Positions 25,630 to 36,776 of a DNA stretch of 64,000 bases are shown piece by piece (within the stretch, counting starts at the first letter, position 1; each line of letters starts with the position of its first letter). The position numbers were made by a program, and so were the translations under genes. This stretch comes from Anniella stebbinsi (Eukaryota; Chordata; Lepidosauria; Squamata; Anniellidae): contig JARDYH010000007.1 in assembly GCA_029215795.1 (NCBI GenBank), positions 68,626,763 to 68,690,762 of the forward strand, in the 5' to 3' direction. Below the pieces are notes generated by a model. That model was not told the origin of the DNA. It made no database searches and saw only the letters and a program-made list of their open reading frames with translations.

Positions 25630-26277
25630 AAAGAATCCTAATTTTCTACGACTGTGCAACATGAGACCTACACTGGCAAGAAGAATAGGCCGTATATATG
25701 TATGTGTGTGTTGAGAATCCTGTCGCCTTGCCCTCTCCTCGCTTCCAAGAGCCCATTCTCCTGGGACCAGTGGCAGTCTCCACGTCCACCCGTTATACAT
25801 TAATACCGAAGGCATTAACAAGAGCTTGGAATTCCAGGCTGGATTTAGGCACAAGGTCGCTTTTGTCCTCTCTGCGTTATTTGAAGTCCCCTCCTGCTGG
25901 TCACGTGCCAACCTTAGACCTGTTGTGGGGGGCTTCTGACCCAATATTAGGAGCTCTTCGTGAGAGGGCCAGCCTGGATCATTAGGCAGAGTGAGGTAGA
26001 CCACCTCAAGGACTATTTGGGGAAACATTATGGGATAGAGAAACTTCTTAAGTATTTAGTTGTTCCTCACCTTTTTACCACGGGGGGGGGGGGCTATTTG
26101 GATTTTCAGGGGTTTGGCCACCAAAATGCCTTGGTGCTATCTGTGGTTATTATTGGAGCAGCAGGTGGCAGGGCGAGAAAAAACCCCAAGACTCAAGTCT
26201 GCCTTTGCGATTTTGGTTAATCATAGCGTCCTTCGTGTTGGAATGGACTAGGGTGTCTTTGCCAACTTGGTCAGAAA
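25630..26277. other. intergenic, unassigned
   Basis: Long open frames exist (25627-26028 minus, 25698-25985 plus) but none has a recognisable motif. A G-run lies at 26081-26091. Confidence 0.3.
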
Positions 26278-26279
26278 TT

Positions 26280-26362
26280 AAGAACATAAGAAGAGCCCTG
26301 CTGGATCAGACCCAGAGTCCATTTAGTCCAGCACTCTGTTCTCACAGTGGCCAACCAGCTCT
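26280..26362 (-). repeat. CR1-like LINE 3' end
   Basis: AAGAACATAAGAAGAGCCCTGCTGGATCAG is the reverse complement of the LINE end seen in sense at 50710-50895. Confidence 0.75.
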
Positions 26363-26529
26363 ATTGTATCTGGTCAAGAGGGCAGGGCTCTTGCAGCTTT
26401 AACTGTTGTGATGAAGAGGGAACTTCACCAGGTGCTGCATGCATACAAATGACACCTGCTGAAAATCCCTTTTCTATGCAACTGTTAGATACAGGAGCCC
26501 AGTCCTCCTTTCCATAGGGTCACCCTACC
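26363..26529. mobile_element. hAT-like element, single hairpin unit (type A)
   Basis: Only one unit is present, from the inner end (TATCTGGTCAAGAGGGCAGGG) to the outer end (CATAGGGTCACCCTA). It is joined directly to the LINE fragment at 26280-26362. Confidence 0.85.
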
Positions 26530-26534
26530 GTTAT

Positions 26535-27260
26535 AATCCCTCCCCAGTTTGCTTTTCAGAAAGAGCGAGGAAAAGAAGGCGGAAGGAGCAGGGAGAGGGA
26601 CATGACGGGAAGACAGAAGAGAAAGGAGACAAAAGATTTCAGAGGGAGTTTGTGAATAAAGAAACAACTGGTTTAGTTCCAAAATGTCCCTTCTAAGAAA
26701 CGACTGGTTTCTTTCCAAGGCCTCCTTGCCTTCTGTGTCCTCCTCATGGGGAACAAATCCTGTTCGGCTTTCCCACCCCATTTCACATGTTCTGGAGCTG
26801 AGCTGTTGTGTTTTGGGCCGGGCCATGGGTTCTGACCCAAATGAATCTCACCTGGTGCAATTAATATTGCGGTCTCTCCAGGGCCAGTATGGAAGGCTCC
26901 AGCAGACAGATTTTTCTGTAGGTCAGATGCCTCTTTGCATGCATGAACACATGCGCCATGGTCTTTCGGCCTTTCCCAGTCCGTCCATCCATCCTGTTAG
27001 AGGTGACCTTTAAAATATATTTTAAAAACCCAAAGCCCAGCCCTGTGGGATGCCATGATCCAGCAAGCCAAAGCGCCAAGCAGCCAGGCAGCTTGGCCAC
27101 ACGCCGGCCCACGATGTCAGACACGGCCAGCTGTCCTCCTCCGGATTAATGTCACTCACTTGTTTAGGCCCACATGGAGGGAATAATTTCCTGTCTTCTT
27201 CTTTTGCTGTCTCCTGGGGCGGGGAGGTGGTTCCCTTCAAACTCTCTCCCTGTCCTTCCC
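26535..27260. other. intergenic, unassigned
   Basis: No gene recognised. GGATTA (27143) is isolated. Confidence 0.3.
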
Positions 27261-27263
27261 TAA

Positions 27264-28354
27264 GGGTGCCTCTACAAGAGTGATTTAAAGCTCTTTCAAG
27301 GCGCATTACCGAATTTTCCTCTACAAGAGCGGAGCGCAAATCAGGGGTCCAGGCGCTTTTTATCTCCAATTATGCACATTATCGAATGCGCGTTAAATAG
27401 CGACTTTTAATTTACCGTGGGAGTAAGAGTGCCTTATGTCCATATAAACAACTTTCTGAGGAGGTGCATTAACAATCAGAGTAGGCGGACTGTGGTCCTG
27501 ATGTCATGCATAGAACTGCCCCTTCGCTGGGAAAATCTCCCACTTTTTAATTTAGTTTTATTTCCTGTCTCCTCCTGGCAACTTCCTCCTTGTTCTCCAT
27601 CTCTCTGGATGGAAGCTCCAGGAAGAGGTGACCCAACGTGAACTGAAAATAAAGTTTATTTTAACTCCCCTGATGGAATATTTCGTTCATGGAGACACGG
27701 GGCCAGATGGAGGTGGTTCCACAGAAAGCAAGGGGGTTGTTAGGATGTGCGTATATGCGGATAATTAGCGATCCGCTTAGACAAATCGTCCCCTCGCTTG
27801 CTTGCTGGGTTTCCGACATGAGCTGCGTGTGTGCGTGCGTGTGGATGTTGAACATCTTCAAAACGACAATGTTGTACTGAGAAGGGATGAAGGGAAAAAG
27901 GTTGATCTTGCTGGGAAAATAAGGAGGAGGAGGAAGGAACGAAGCCGCTTCCGCTGTCTGTTTTGGCATGTGTTTGTGTGGATCGTTACTCTCTCGCTCT
28001 CTCCCTCTCTGTCCAAGGCAAAAGGGGGGGGGAGAGGCAGCCGAACAGGTTAACCAGGTGATTACGGGCAGGTAACCCAGGTAACCAAAGGTGGGAGATT
28101 CTGGTGGGCGGAGAGAAGAAACGGCGGGAAACTGAAGGGGCAGTTCCTCCGGGAAAAAGCACATTACTTTCAGAACTATTTCCTTGTCCGCGCCTCGCGA
28201 TTCTCCACATGTAAACAACTTTAAAGCGCTTTCCAGAGAGCCCCTCATGCGCTTTGACGGCTCTCGTGTATAGGTATTAGGCGTAAACGCGCTTATCAGG
28301 AAATGTGCATAATCGGGGAACCAGGCGTCAAAGCAAACTCTTGTAGAGGGGACC
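27264..28354. mobile_element. long element with CCTCTACAAG ends carrying extra DNA
   Basis: The left end GGGTGCCTCTACAAGAG and right end CTCTTGTAGAGGGGACC are inverted. Subterminal DNA is shared with the 351-bp copy at 36911-37261: TTTAAAGCTCTTTCAAGGCG, GAGCGCAAATC, ATTATCGAATGCGCGTTAAA on the left, and GGTATTAGGCGTAAA with GCATAATCG on the right. About 27420-28205 has no counterpart in the short copy. It contains AATAAAGTTTATTTTAAC at 27648 and a 283-codon minus-strand ORF (27661-28512) without recognisable motifs. Confidence 0.75.
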
Positions 28355-29405
28355 TTACTCTCAAGGCTGCCTGGGGGGGAGCAACTGGGCCCCCCAAAAA
28401 GCAAGGAGCCCCCCACCTGTATCAATCGCCCCTGCCCTCCCACACTGCTCATCAGGACCCCCACAGGTGCACACGTCCTTATAAGGGGCAGCAACAGTTC
28501 TAAGCCTATCACTTTTGTTTAATGTTGGCTTCATTGCTGTGAACAGTGTCTTGTCTTGCCTGTCTCCGCTGCCCCATCTGCAAAAATGGGGAGAGTTTAG
28601 AGACAATTGACTCGGCTTGATTGATCGGGAGATCAGAGTTCGGATCCCAGCTCCACTTCGGATTTAGCGGGTGGCCTCGGGCAGGTCATAATGTTTCATT
28701 TGGACTAACCAGCCAAATCTTGGACTTCTAGTTCAAAGGCCACGTCCCGGAGGATTAGATGTTACTGTGTGTTCCCTGGTGGATATTGGGGAAGAGATGC
28801 AAGACAGAGTCAGGCCTCTATGTACTATGATCAAAATGAAATGCCAGCAACGTCCTTCTCCTGCCTCCTCTTGAATTGTCGAGCTGCAACATGACCCAAA
28901 CAAGCTATAACCTTCCTTTCCTTTCCTTTCCCTTCTCTCCCCACCCCTCTCTCTCTGCCTCTGCAGAAATGTACAGGTAACCCTGATGCCCTCTGCATTG
29001 CCGGATCCCACACATGTACGAACAGATCCAGGCAATGCCGGCAGAAAGAACTCTTCTCGTAAAAGCACGGAGGATATTCGAACAGAGACAAAGGGTCTAG
29101 CTGTATTGGCAGGACCGGGAGCTGTTCCCCCACTTGGAGCGGCTGCGATGGGAGACAGCCCGTGCGTGGAGAGACAGGGCAAGAGCGTGGTAGGTTGCTC
29201 CCTTGGCTAAATCACAGGTTACAAAAAGATCTTTCAAGAACTGGGAATTTATATGCTCTTTGCTTTTGGTTACACGGACTAGCCTGCTAATTCTAAATTA
29301 AAGGAGAACTTTCCAGAACAGCCAAGAATTCCCTGAAAAAGAGTCCAGGCTACACAATGTTGCAGCCAGGAAAGACCTTACATTCCACTTGGAAAGTAGA
29401 ATTTA
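28355..29405. other. intergenic, with a MIR-like fragment
   Basis: 28610-28700 (GATCAGAGTTCGGATCCCAGC ... GTGGCCTCGGGCAGGTCA) resembles a MIR/CORE-SINE. A (CTTTC)n run lies at 28911-28930. Overlapping minus-strand ORFs at 28733-29182 show nothing recognisable. Confidence 0.4.
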
Positions 29406-29414
29406 AAGGACGGT

Positions 29415-29603
29415 GAGGTTCTGTGGCTCCAAGGTAGAGCACCTCCTCTGCATGGAAAAGGTCCCAGGTTCGATCTCTGGAATCTCCTGGTAGAGCTGGA
29501 GAAAATCGTTCCTCAAAGCCTGGAGAGCTGCTGCTGCCAGTCAGTGTCGACAATATTGGCCCAGATGGGCCAATGGTCTGACGCAGCATAAGGCAGCTTC
29601 CTA
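29415..29603 (+). repeat. tRNA-derived SINE
   Basis: A box-like TGGCTCCAAGGTAGAGC, B box GGTTCGATCTC at 29467, then the family tail GGAATCTCCTGGTAGAGC ... CAGTCAGTGTCGACAATATT ... GGTCTGACGCAGCATAAGG. Confidence 0.88.
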
Positions 29604-29744
29604 AATTGCCAACCATGGGATGCCTCAGCTGTATCCCTAGAGTGACCTTTTTGGACAGGTCTACAGGTCCATGATCCCTCCAGGAATCTGTGGATATACA
29701 TTGGTGGACAGAATGCCCGTGTCTCACATCTGGAGGGCCTGCAA

Positions 29745-29830
29745 AAGGGGTTATGGTAGCCTTCCCAAACCTGCTCCCCTCCAGATGTGTAGTCCAACAC
29801 ATCTGGACTGCAACAGGTGAGGGAAGACCT
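29745..29830. repeat. foldback repeat, TCCAGATGT type
   Basis: CTCCAGATGTGTAGTCCAAC and ACACATCTGGACTGCAACAG, degenerate member of the family at 23273 and 36420. Confidence 0.5.
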
Positions 29831-30002
29831 GGTTATGGGATTGCTAATGTCCCAGCGTTCAGTGCAATTTCAAAAGAAAGGAGGACAAATCATTTCTGCA
29901 GGGTGTAGTGGCATTTGAGCAGTAGAGAGGAACAGACAACAGCGCAAAGGTTGGTATGAGACCAGATTCAGCAGAGTGATCAGAGATCCAGAGGGATCAG
30001 TT

Positions 30003-30135
30003 TCCAGAGGGGTAGGTAACCATGCCAGTCTGTTGCAGCAAAAATAACAAAGCGTCTTGCGGCACCTTGAAGGTTGCCACATTTATTTTGGCATAAGCTT
30101 TCCTGGACACTGTCTACTTCATCAGATGCATAAAG
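30003..30135 (+). repeat. interspersed repeat of the GTTAGTCTGTTGCAG type
   Basis: CCAGTCTGTTGCAGCAAAAATAAC, GTCTTGCGGCACCTTGAAGG, TTATTTTGGCATAAGCTTTCC and CTTCATCAGATGCATAAAG in the usual order. Confidence 0.75.
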
Positions 30136-30139
30136 CATT

Positions 30140-31420
30140 AGCGTCGGATTGGGTATATGATTCATAGGTGGTGTTGAGCTTCAGCATCTCTCTGTCTCTT
30201 TCTCTTCGCCTGTCAAAACTAAAACAGGATAATTATGAGCCTACATCACTTAATGAAAATATATAGATGTTTGGAAGTTATATAACAGGTAGGGCTGCAA
30301 CATTTAATTTATTAGTCCGTTAAAACATGTATTGACAAAAGGTGCCCCAGTTAAAATATTTCTCGATTGTGTGTGTGTAACTTAATACAAAAACTAAGAA
30401 ACTGGCAAGCGCCATTTTAGCACAGGAGGGAATGCCTCACCTGATGCCTTCTGTAAAATACTCTTGCATCATCTATAACCAAAGGAAATGGTCTTTTGCA
30501 TTAAGAGGAACAGATTTACAATGCAACTTTATGCAAATACAATCAAGTAATAGCCTGAAATTCGAAGGATTAATCTATTTGGATATCTTGAATTGGATAT
30601 TTGGTTGACACATTTTCCACTCTGGGAGGAGAATAGATTAAGGATGATGCTATCAGTTTATGGCAAGAACGTCATTTTTTGTGTGATAGTTGGAAGCAAG
30701 TGGTATTTAATCATAGTTCAGGTTTAGGTATCGGCTGGAGGCAGATTGGGAAGAACAGATACTCTTTCCAAATGTTGATTTCATTCTGAAACTCCTTAAG
30801 AGACAATGGACCTGTGTTTGCTTAACTAGCCAAACGCAATTGTCTTGAGCAGTGGTCCCCTAATTAGTGGGTGAAAGAAACAATAGCTCTGCAGAGATAC
30901 CTGAAATCTATGCAGGTCGAGGGCAGCTTGCTCCTGAGCTGAGTAAGAAAGGGAAAAAGCCGTTCCTGCATTTTGCAGGACAACCCACCTTTTTCATATT
31001 GCCTCAAAGCTTCTGGAAGTGAGGGAAGCTGTGGTAGGGACCCTGATTTGTAGCTGAGCACATGGTGAACACACCCACACAATTATTTTCACTACGTGCC
31101 CAACCTAGTGCAAAAGGTCCTGTTAACCCTTTTCCACTGAACTGCTTTCATGCTTCTGAACATAACCATGCCTTCTCCTGAGCATAACGCTGCTTTAAGA
31201 CTGCAACACCCGCGATGCAGCGCAGTTGTGATTCAGTCAACCAACTGAGGTAAACACCTGGTCGATGTTGATGGAATGGCAGCGTACACATTCACAGTTT
31301 CCTCTTAGATCCTAAAGGCTAATATGGTAAGAGGTCTTTTGAAAAGGGAATTCTGATTCCTGAGCAATGATATAATGTGTGCGCGTCTATGCTTCCTCAT
31401 CTACATCATCTTGATCATTC
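30140..31420. other. intergenic, unassigned
   Basis: AT-rich, no gene recognised. The 30490-30850 part could be decayed LINE coding sequence but no motif is secure. Confidence 0.3.
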
Positions 31421-31429
31421 TTACAGCAG

Positions 31430-31515
31430 ACCTGAAAGTTAGCTCAGAATGTTATTATTCCCATTTTACAGATGTGAGGTTAAAAGTGAGAGAGTAGCTG
31501 ATTGTCTAAAGTCAC
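31430..31515 (+). repeat. MIR-type SINE 3' core
   Basis: TTATTATTCCCATTTTACAGATG ... AGGTTAAAAGTGAGAGAG ... TGATTGTCTAAAGTCAC matches the order of the ancient MIR tail. Confidence 0.7.
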
Positions 31516-31707
31516 AACCTTATGCATGTTTAGGCAGAAAAAAAGTCCTGCAGACTTTCAATAGTCCCCAGCCAGTATGGCTGGTTGGGAAATGCTTTTT
31601 CCGTCTCAACATGCATAAGTTTGTGGCTGAGGTGATATTGGACTGGAGATTTCCATGTTCCAAGTTTACACCTTTAGCCATTATACTGCATATAACTCAA
31701 TGCTAGT

Positions 31708-31862
31708 TCAGAAGCTCAGTGCTAGACCATGTGCTTTGCATGCAGAAGAACTCAGGTTCGATCCTCAGCATCTCCAGGTAAGTCTCGGAAAGAATCCTAC
31801 CTGAAACCCTGGGGAGCCTTGCCAGCCAGTGTCAACGATACTGGGCTACAGCTATCAGCTAA
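31708..31862 (+). repeat. tRNA-derived SINE
   Basis: GCTCAGTGCTAGACCATG (A box region), GGTTCGATCCT (B box, 31755-31765), CATCTCCAGGTAAGTC, GAAACCCTGGGGAGCC. Same family as 29415, ending in an A-rich stretch. Confidence 0.88.
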
Positions 31863-31984
31863 CTTTTTTAAAAAAATAAAATAATTGAATATGGGAAAAC
31901 CTTTTTTTTAAAAAATTGCTGCAGCGGACAGTTGACAACCTTGCTTTGTGTAAACAGCTGTCTTTGCTTGCCCTAATCTTTAGC

Positions 31985-32443
31985 TGTACCCTGGAGGACT
32001 TGGCAATCATGGACAGGGGTCTGGAAACAAAGGCCTATGAGGAGAAACTGGAAGAACTGGGCATGTTTAGCCTGGAGGAGAGAAGACTGAGTGAGTGGAG
32101 ACATGATAGCACTCTTCAAATACTTGAAAGGTTGTCACACAGAGGAGGGACAGGATCTCTTCTCGATCATCCTAGAGTGCAGGACGGAATAATGGGCTTA
32201 AGTTACAGGAAGCCAGATTCTGGCTGGACATCAGGAAAAACATCCTGAGTGTTAGAGCAGTATGACAATGAAATCAATGGCCTAGGGAGGTCGTGGGCTC
32301 TCCCACATTGGAGGCATTCAAGAGGCAGCCGGACAGCCATCGGTCAGGGATGCTTTAAGGTAGATTCCTGCACTGAGCAGGTGGTTGGACATAATGGCCT
32401 CATAGGCCCCTTTCAACTCTACCCTTCTATGATTCTATGACAG
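31985..32443 (+). repeat. CR1 LINE 3' end with ORF2 C-terminal remnant
   Basis: Translates in part to GLETKAYEEKLEELGMFSLE, the familiar CR1 C-terminal region. Continues through GGCCTCATAGGCCCCTTTC to the terminal repeat TTCTATGATTCTATGA. Confidence 0.9.
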
Positions 32444-32924
32444 TAGAGAGGAAAAGGGAGGGAGAAGGTGAATAAAAAAAGGCAATAAAATTAATAATGG
32501 CTTTTGGCATCTCGACGGGATAATGTAGGAGCCCAACCCAGCAGTAAAAGATGCAGCTGGCATTACTTTTGTGGCCAAGTTGTGGGGAGGGAGGAAAGAG
32601 CCTAGGAGTGGATAAAGATTCTTACCTACACCCCCTTTCCCCTGAACATTCAAACACTAGATTCAGGTGACAGTGAAGGCTGTTATGCCTCCAGGTGACT
32701 CTGAAGCCCTATTATTCCCCTGGAGCCAACAGGAGCCAACTGGACTGAGCAGCACAGCAGTCCCACTATAGGGTTGCAAATTGACCGGAACAAAAAGAAA
32801 CCCCCAACACCTGACCTGGCCTAGCCTGCTTTTGTGCCTTTAACAGCAGCTTGATCTGCAGAAATGAGCGAGGGGAGCTTTTGAAGACATGCAAAATCGC
32901 TTGCTAATGTCTACACATCCAGCT

Positions 32925-33390
32925 ACTATTTATTTATTTTTCTGTTTGTTACATTTATACTCCCACCTTTCCTTCAAGGAGTCCCAAGGTGGTGGATGCG
33001 ATTCTCCTCCTTTCTATTTTATCCTCACAATATTAGGCTGACCCTATGAAAAGGAGGACAGGGCTCATGCAACTTTAACAGTTGTAGAGAAAGGGGAATT
33101 TCAGCAGGTGTCATTTGTATGCAATTTGTATCTGGTGAAATTCCCTCTTCATTACAACAGTTAAAGCTGCAGGGGCCCTGCCCTTTTTTGTATCTGGTCA
33201 CTCTCGTATAGTGCCTGCAACTTTAATTGTTGTAATGAAGAGGAGATTTCACCAGGTACTAATTGCATACAAATGACGCCAGCTGAAATTCCCTTTTCTC
33301 TGCAACTGTTAAAGTTACATGAGCCCTGTCCTCCTTTTCATATGGTCAGCCTGCACAATATCCCTGTGAGGTAGGCTATAACAGCTGAGA
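32925..33390 (-). repeat. LINE 3' end interrupted by a hAT-like element
   Basis: TTTATACTCCCACCTTTCCTTCAAGG ... TTTATCCTCACAATAT continues after the insert as CACAATATCCCTGTGAGGTAGG. Confidence 0.75.
33034..33353 (+). mobile_element. hAT-like double-hairpin element, type B, full copy
   Basis: Exact target duplication CACAATAT at 33026-33033 and 33354-33361, inside a LINE tail whose sequence is continuous once the insert is removed. Inner end kept on the left unit. Confidence 0.96.
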
Positions 33391-33590
33391 GCTGGTTTGC
33401 ACATCACGACAACCCAGGCACACTGCTTGCAGCGCATCAGCCATTTCAGCCATGGTTTGTGGTTAGATTAACCGCCGGGTTGTTTAGCCCTAAGCAACCC
33501 AGCGCTCTGAGTTCACACATCACGCTCATCAACTTGCAACTCATGTGATCGTAGGTTGATGATTAAAAGCTGAATTGGTGGACACACCGG
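33388..33590. repeat. dispersed repeat, GGTTTGCACATCACGACA type
   Basis: Starts GCTGGTTTGCACATCACGACAACCC; has an inner inverted piece GAGTTCACACATCACG. Related to 25130-25290. Confidence 0.5.
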
Positions 33591-33594
33591 AGGC

Positions 33595-33596
<2 letters not shown>

Positions 33597-33642
<46 letters not shown>
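33597..33642. repeat. (CT)23 microsatellite
   Basis: Uninterrupted 46-bp pyrimidine run; likely polymorphic. Confidence 0.95.
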
Positions 33643-33645
<3 letters not shown>

Positions 33646-33833
33646 TGTCATCCCCAACAGCCCATGGGATGTCATTAAGTGCAATTGTGGGGAACAACCA
33701 GAGATCGCCAAGGGAAGAGGTGCAGGCTGAATGAACACACACCCTTTAGCTGTTCTCAGAAGCAACACTAGGCCAGGCACAGATGTGATTGTGTATTCAA
33801 TTTATACAAAAACAAAAAGTAAAGACTAATGTA

Positions 33834-33917
33834 TGCTTTAAGGTGGATTCCTGCATTGAGCAGGGGGTTGGACTTGATGGCCTTATAGGCCCCTTCCAAC
33901 TCTACTATTCTATCATT
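33834..33917 (+). repeat. CR1 LINE 3' end
   Basis: GCTTTAAGGTGGATTCCTGC ... GGCCTTATAGGCCCC ... CTATTCTATCATTCTA. Followed at 33918-33980 by a fragment of the GTTAGTCTGTTGCAG-type repeat. Confidence 0.9.
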
Positions 33918-33999
33918 CTAATGAGTTTATTCTGGCGTAAATTTATCTGACCTGATCAGATGCATGAAGTGTTAACCTCAAATTGGCAGATCTGCATAG

Positions 34000-34700
34000 T
34001 TGTACTGTGGGTAGGGTGGAGCAGCCCGATGTAAACTGTGTTTTCAGAGGAAATTCAGAGGAAATTGAAATGCAAAAGAATTACAGAGGGTGATGATTAC
34101 CTTAGCAGGTACCATTGCAAAATGTTGTTAGGTGATACCACAAACATCATTGCAGTGATGAGTAATGGTTCCCAGGATAGGTGCTGGCAGCAACATTTTG
34201 AATATACAGTTCTTGAGCGGGCTTTGCCATGTGGGCGTACCCGGCCACCAAGGGTTTCTACCTGCAAACCAGCCCATTAATTCCCACTCAGGTAGCTTCC
34301 CCATGTCACGTGCTATGAGGGTCTCATCTTTATCTGCCAAGTAGCCATAGGAGGCTGCGCTACCCAAGATACAGAGCTTCGTATTCCATGGTGGAAATTC
34401 ATTTTTCAACCTGCCGATATAGTCTCGCCATGTTGCTTATTCCATGCCTGGTTGCTCCCAGTTTCGAACACAAGCCACGCGGTTTGGATTGTCAGGGAAG
34501 GGCCCTGCAAAACCGGGGAGGCGAACTTTGACAGGAACGTGCTTCCCCAGTAATCCACGTAAAGCTCCGGCGCTCCATGGGACATGTGACCCATCATGAG
34601 GGAACAAGGGGCCAGACAGAGAACAAAGGGAGGGATTTGAGTCCCTGGCAAGAGGAGGGAAAGTTCCTAAATCATTACCTTACATAAACGGGGATGCAGG
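34000..34700 (-). other. unassigned, with two abutting minus-strand ORFs
   Basis: ORFs at 34651-34406 (81 codons) and 34409-34128 (93 codons) overlap by four bases. Neither has a motif I recognise. They might be remnants of a decayed gene or chance. Confidence 0.25.
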
Positions 34701-35154
34701 AGGGAGCTTACACCCAGAGACATCCAGGGGGTTAAGATGCTGCGCTCAGCTTCACACAAGGCCTGGTGGAGCCATGTTTACTTGATTCTCTGGTTCTTAG
34801 AAACATTATTAGATCAGAAAACAGCATAGAGACAGAGTATTGCACCTGACCTGGTAAGACACGGGTTCACATTCCTGCCCCTCTACAAAGTCTCTCCTTG
34901 GGCCAGCCACTCTCTCTCAGTAAGTTTTTTTAAATTATTTATTTATTTATTTATTTAATCAAACTGTCTTATGATCAACCAAATTAAAACACAAGTTTCT
35001 CTGTAAGTAAAAAACAACAGCCAAACCATTGGACATTAAACCATCAGGATCAAATAGCAGGCGGTGAGAAAAGAGCTTCCCGGCCTGAAACCCTGGAGAG
35101 GTGGCTACCAGGCAATGTAGACCTGCCTTCCCTGACCAAGGTTTTTTTATTTAA

Positions 35155-35645
35155 AAATGTATTTGAAGGGGGCAGGAGTTAAGAGTTTTGTGATTGCCCT
35201 TTGTGGTCCCCACGGCTGTTGGGGACCCGGCTCTAAATGGTTTGCAACAATTAAAACCATAAAATACAACATAAGACAACGCTGATGGGAATGTGGGAGA
35301 GAGCCTTCTTGGTGGCTGCTCCAGCGCTCTGGAACTCCCTTCCCAGGGAAGCTAGATTGGCTCCCTCCTTGATGTGTTTCCGGAGGCACGCAAAAACGCT
35401 CTTATTCCGGCAGGCCTTTGATGAATAATGTGGACCCCCATCTATGTTTAAGACTTTTAACTTTTAATGTGTATTTTAATTGTTGAAATGTTTTAATATT
35501 GAAACCTATTTAATTATATTTTTAACTTTTGTATATCTCTTATTGATAGCTTTTAACTGTATGTGTTTTAATTTTGTAAAGTCGCCTTGAGGCCCAGCAT
35601 TGGGCAAAAGGCGGGATACAAATAAAGATAATGATAATAATAATA
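35155..35645 (+). repeat. LINE 3' end
   Basis: GAGAGCCTTCTTGGTGGCTGC and CTCTGGAACTCCCTTCCC encode the decayed ALWNSLP-like LINE motif. The tail GTCGCCTTGAGGCCCAGC ... GGCGGGATACAAATAAAG ends in (AAT)n. Confidence 0.75.
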
Positions 35646-36098
35646 TCAAACTTTACAGTATAAAATAAAAACAAAAAGACCCCTATCTCTCAGCCTAGCC
35701 TTCCTTTATAGGGTTGTTGCAAAGCTAAAATTTATTAATCACATATATAGCAACCCCTGATGGGACACAAATGTGATTAATAGAAAGGGAAATAAAGTAA
35801 ACATCAGTCTGAAACAATAGCAGAGATGAAGGACCCATTTCCCTTCCAGTAGCAACAATTATACTTAAGTATCTTTGTCCTCATCCTTGGATGTAGGGCT
35901 GGTGGTCACCTTCTGAGGGCACAGCAACACAAGAAAAACCCTTCTAGGTCAGACTAAAAATCTATCTAGACCTGTTTCCCCAATCATCCAGCTACCTCCC
36001 TCCCTTCAAACTGCATCCTGCTCAGTCCAGCGGGTTTGTTCTACTACTTTTAAAGGCCTTCTGGGATGGGAGATCATACAATAGCCTTCCCCAAACTG

Positions 36099-36418
36099 TA
36101 GAGTGACCATATGAAAAGGAGGACCGGGTTCCTGTATCTTTAACAGTTGTACAGAAAAGGGAATTTCAGCAGGTGTCATTTGTATGCATGCAGCACCTGG
36201 TGAAATTCCCTCTTCATCACCACAGTTAAAGCTGCAGGAGTTGTAATAGAGTGACCAGATACAAAAGAGGGCAGGGCTCCTGCAGCTTTAACTGTGGTGA
36301 TGAAGAGGGAATTTCACCAAATGCCGCATGCACACAAATGACACCTGTTGAAATTCCCTTTTCAATGCTACTGTTAAAGAGACAGGAGCTCTGTCCTCCT
36401 TTTCATGTGGTCATCCTA
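36099..36418. mobile_element. hAT-like double-hairpin element, type A, full copy
   Basis: Outer ends TAGAGTGACCATATG and CATGTGGTCATCCTA. Units meet at GGAGTTGTAATAGAGTGACCAGATAC. No exact target duplication found. Confidence 0.9.
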
Positions 36419-36419
36419 C

Positions 36420-36542
36420 CTGCCGCTCTCCAGATGTTTTCAACTACAATTCCCAGAATTCCTGACTCCTGGCCATGCTGGCTGGAGCTGATAGACGTTA
36501 AGGAACAAAACGTCTGGAGGGCACAAGGCTGGAGAAGGCTGT
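36420..36542. repeat. foldback repeat, TCCAGATGTTTTCAACTAC type
   Basis: CTCTCCAGATGTTTT at left pairs loosely with AACGTCTGGAGGGCAC at right; abuts the hAT-like copy. Confidence 0.6.
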
Positions 36543-36776
36543 ACTAGCAATGAAATGAAATGAAGACTACCTCTCCCAGTCATTCTATTCTAATGTTGTT
36601 TATAACGGCGACCTAAATCATTGTGGCTATGATTTCTTGTCTGCAGCAAATGGAGTTCAACAGAACTCCCTGTTTCTTCTCCTAACGATTGCGTTTTTTA
36701 AGACTGCTATCATGTCCCCTCCTCAGAGTACGTTTACACTTTGCAGGAAGGAGCAAAAAGCAGAGTTACTCCTAGA

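Noticed and set aside
27661..28512. 283-codon minus-strand ORF, longest in the window
   Set aside because: Low-complexity Pro/Ser-rich parts, simple-sequence translation (HTHAHT), no motif, and it crosses the right end of a mobile element. Not called as a gene.
29467..31765. tRNA genes suggested by A/B box sequences
   Set aside because: The boxes are parts of SINE heads that continue into the SINE body; no complete tRNA cloverleaf was found.
31916..32248. 110-codon plus-strand ORF
   Set aside because: It is the CR1 ORF2 C-terminal remnant, not a host gene.
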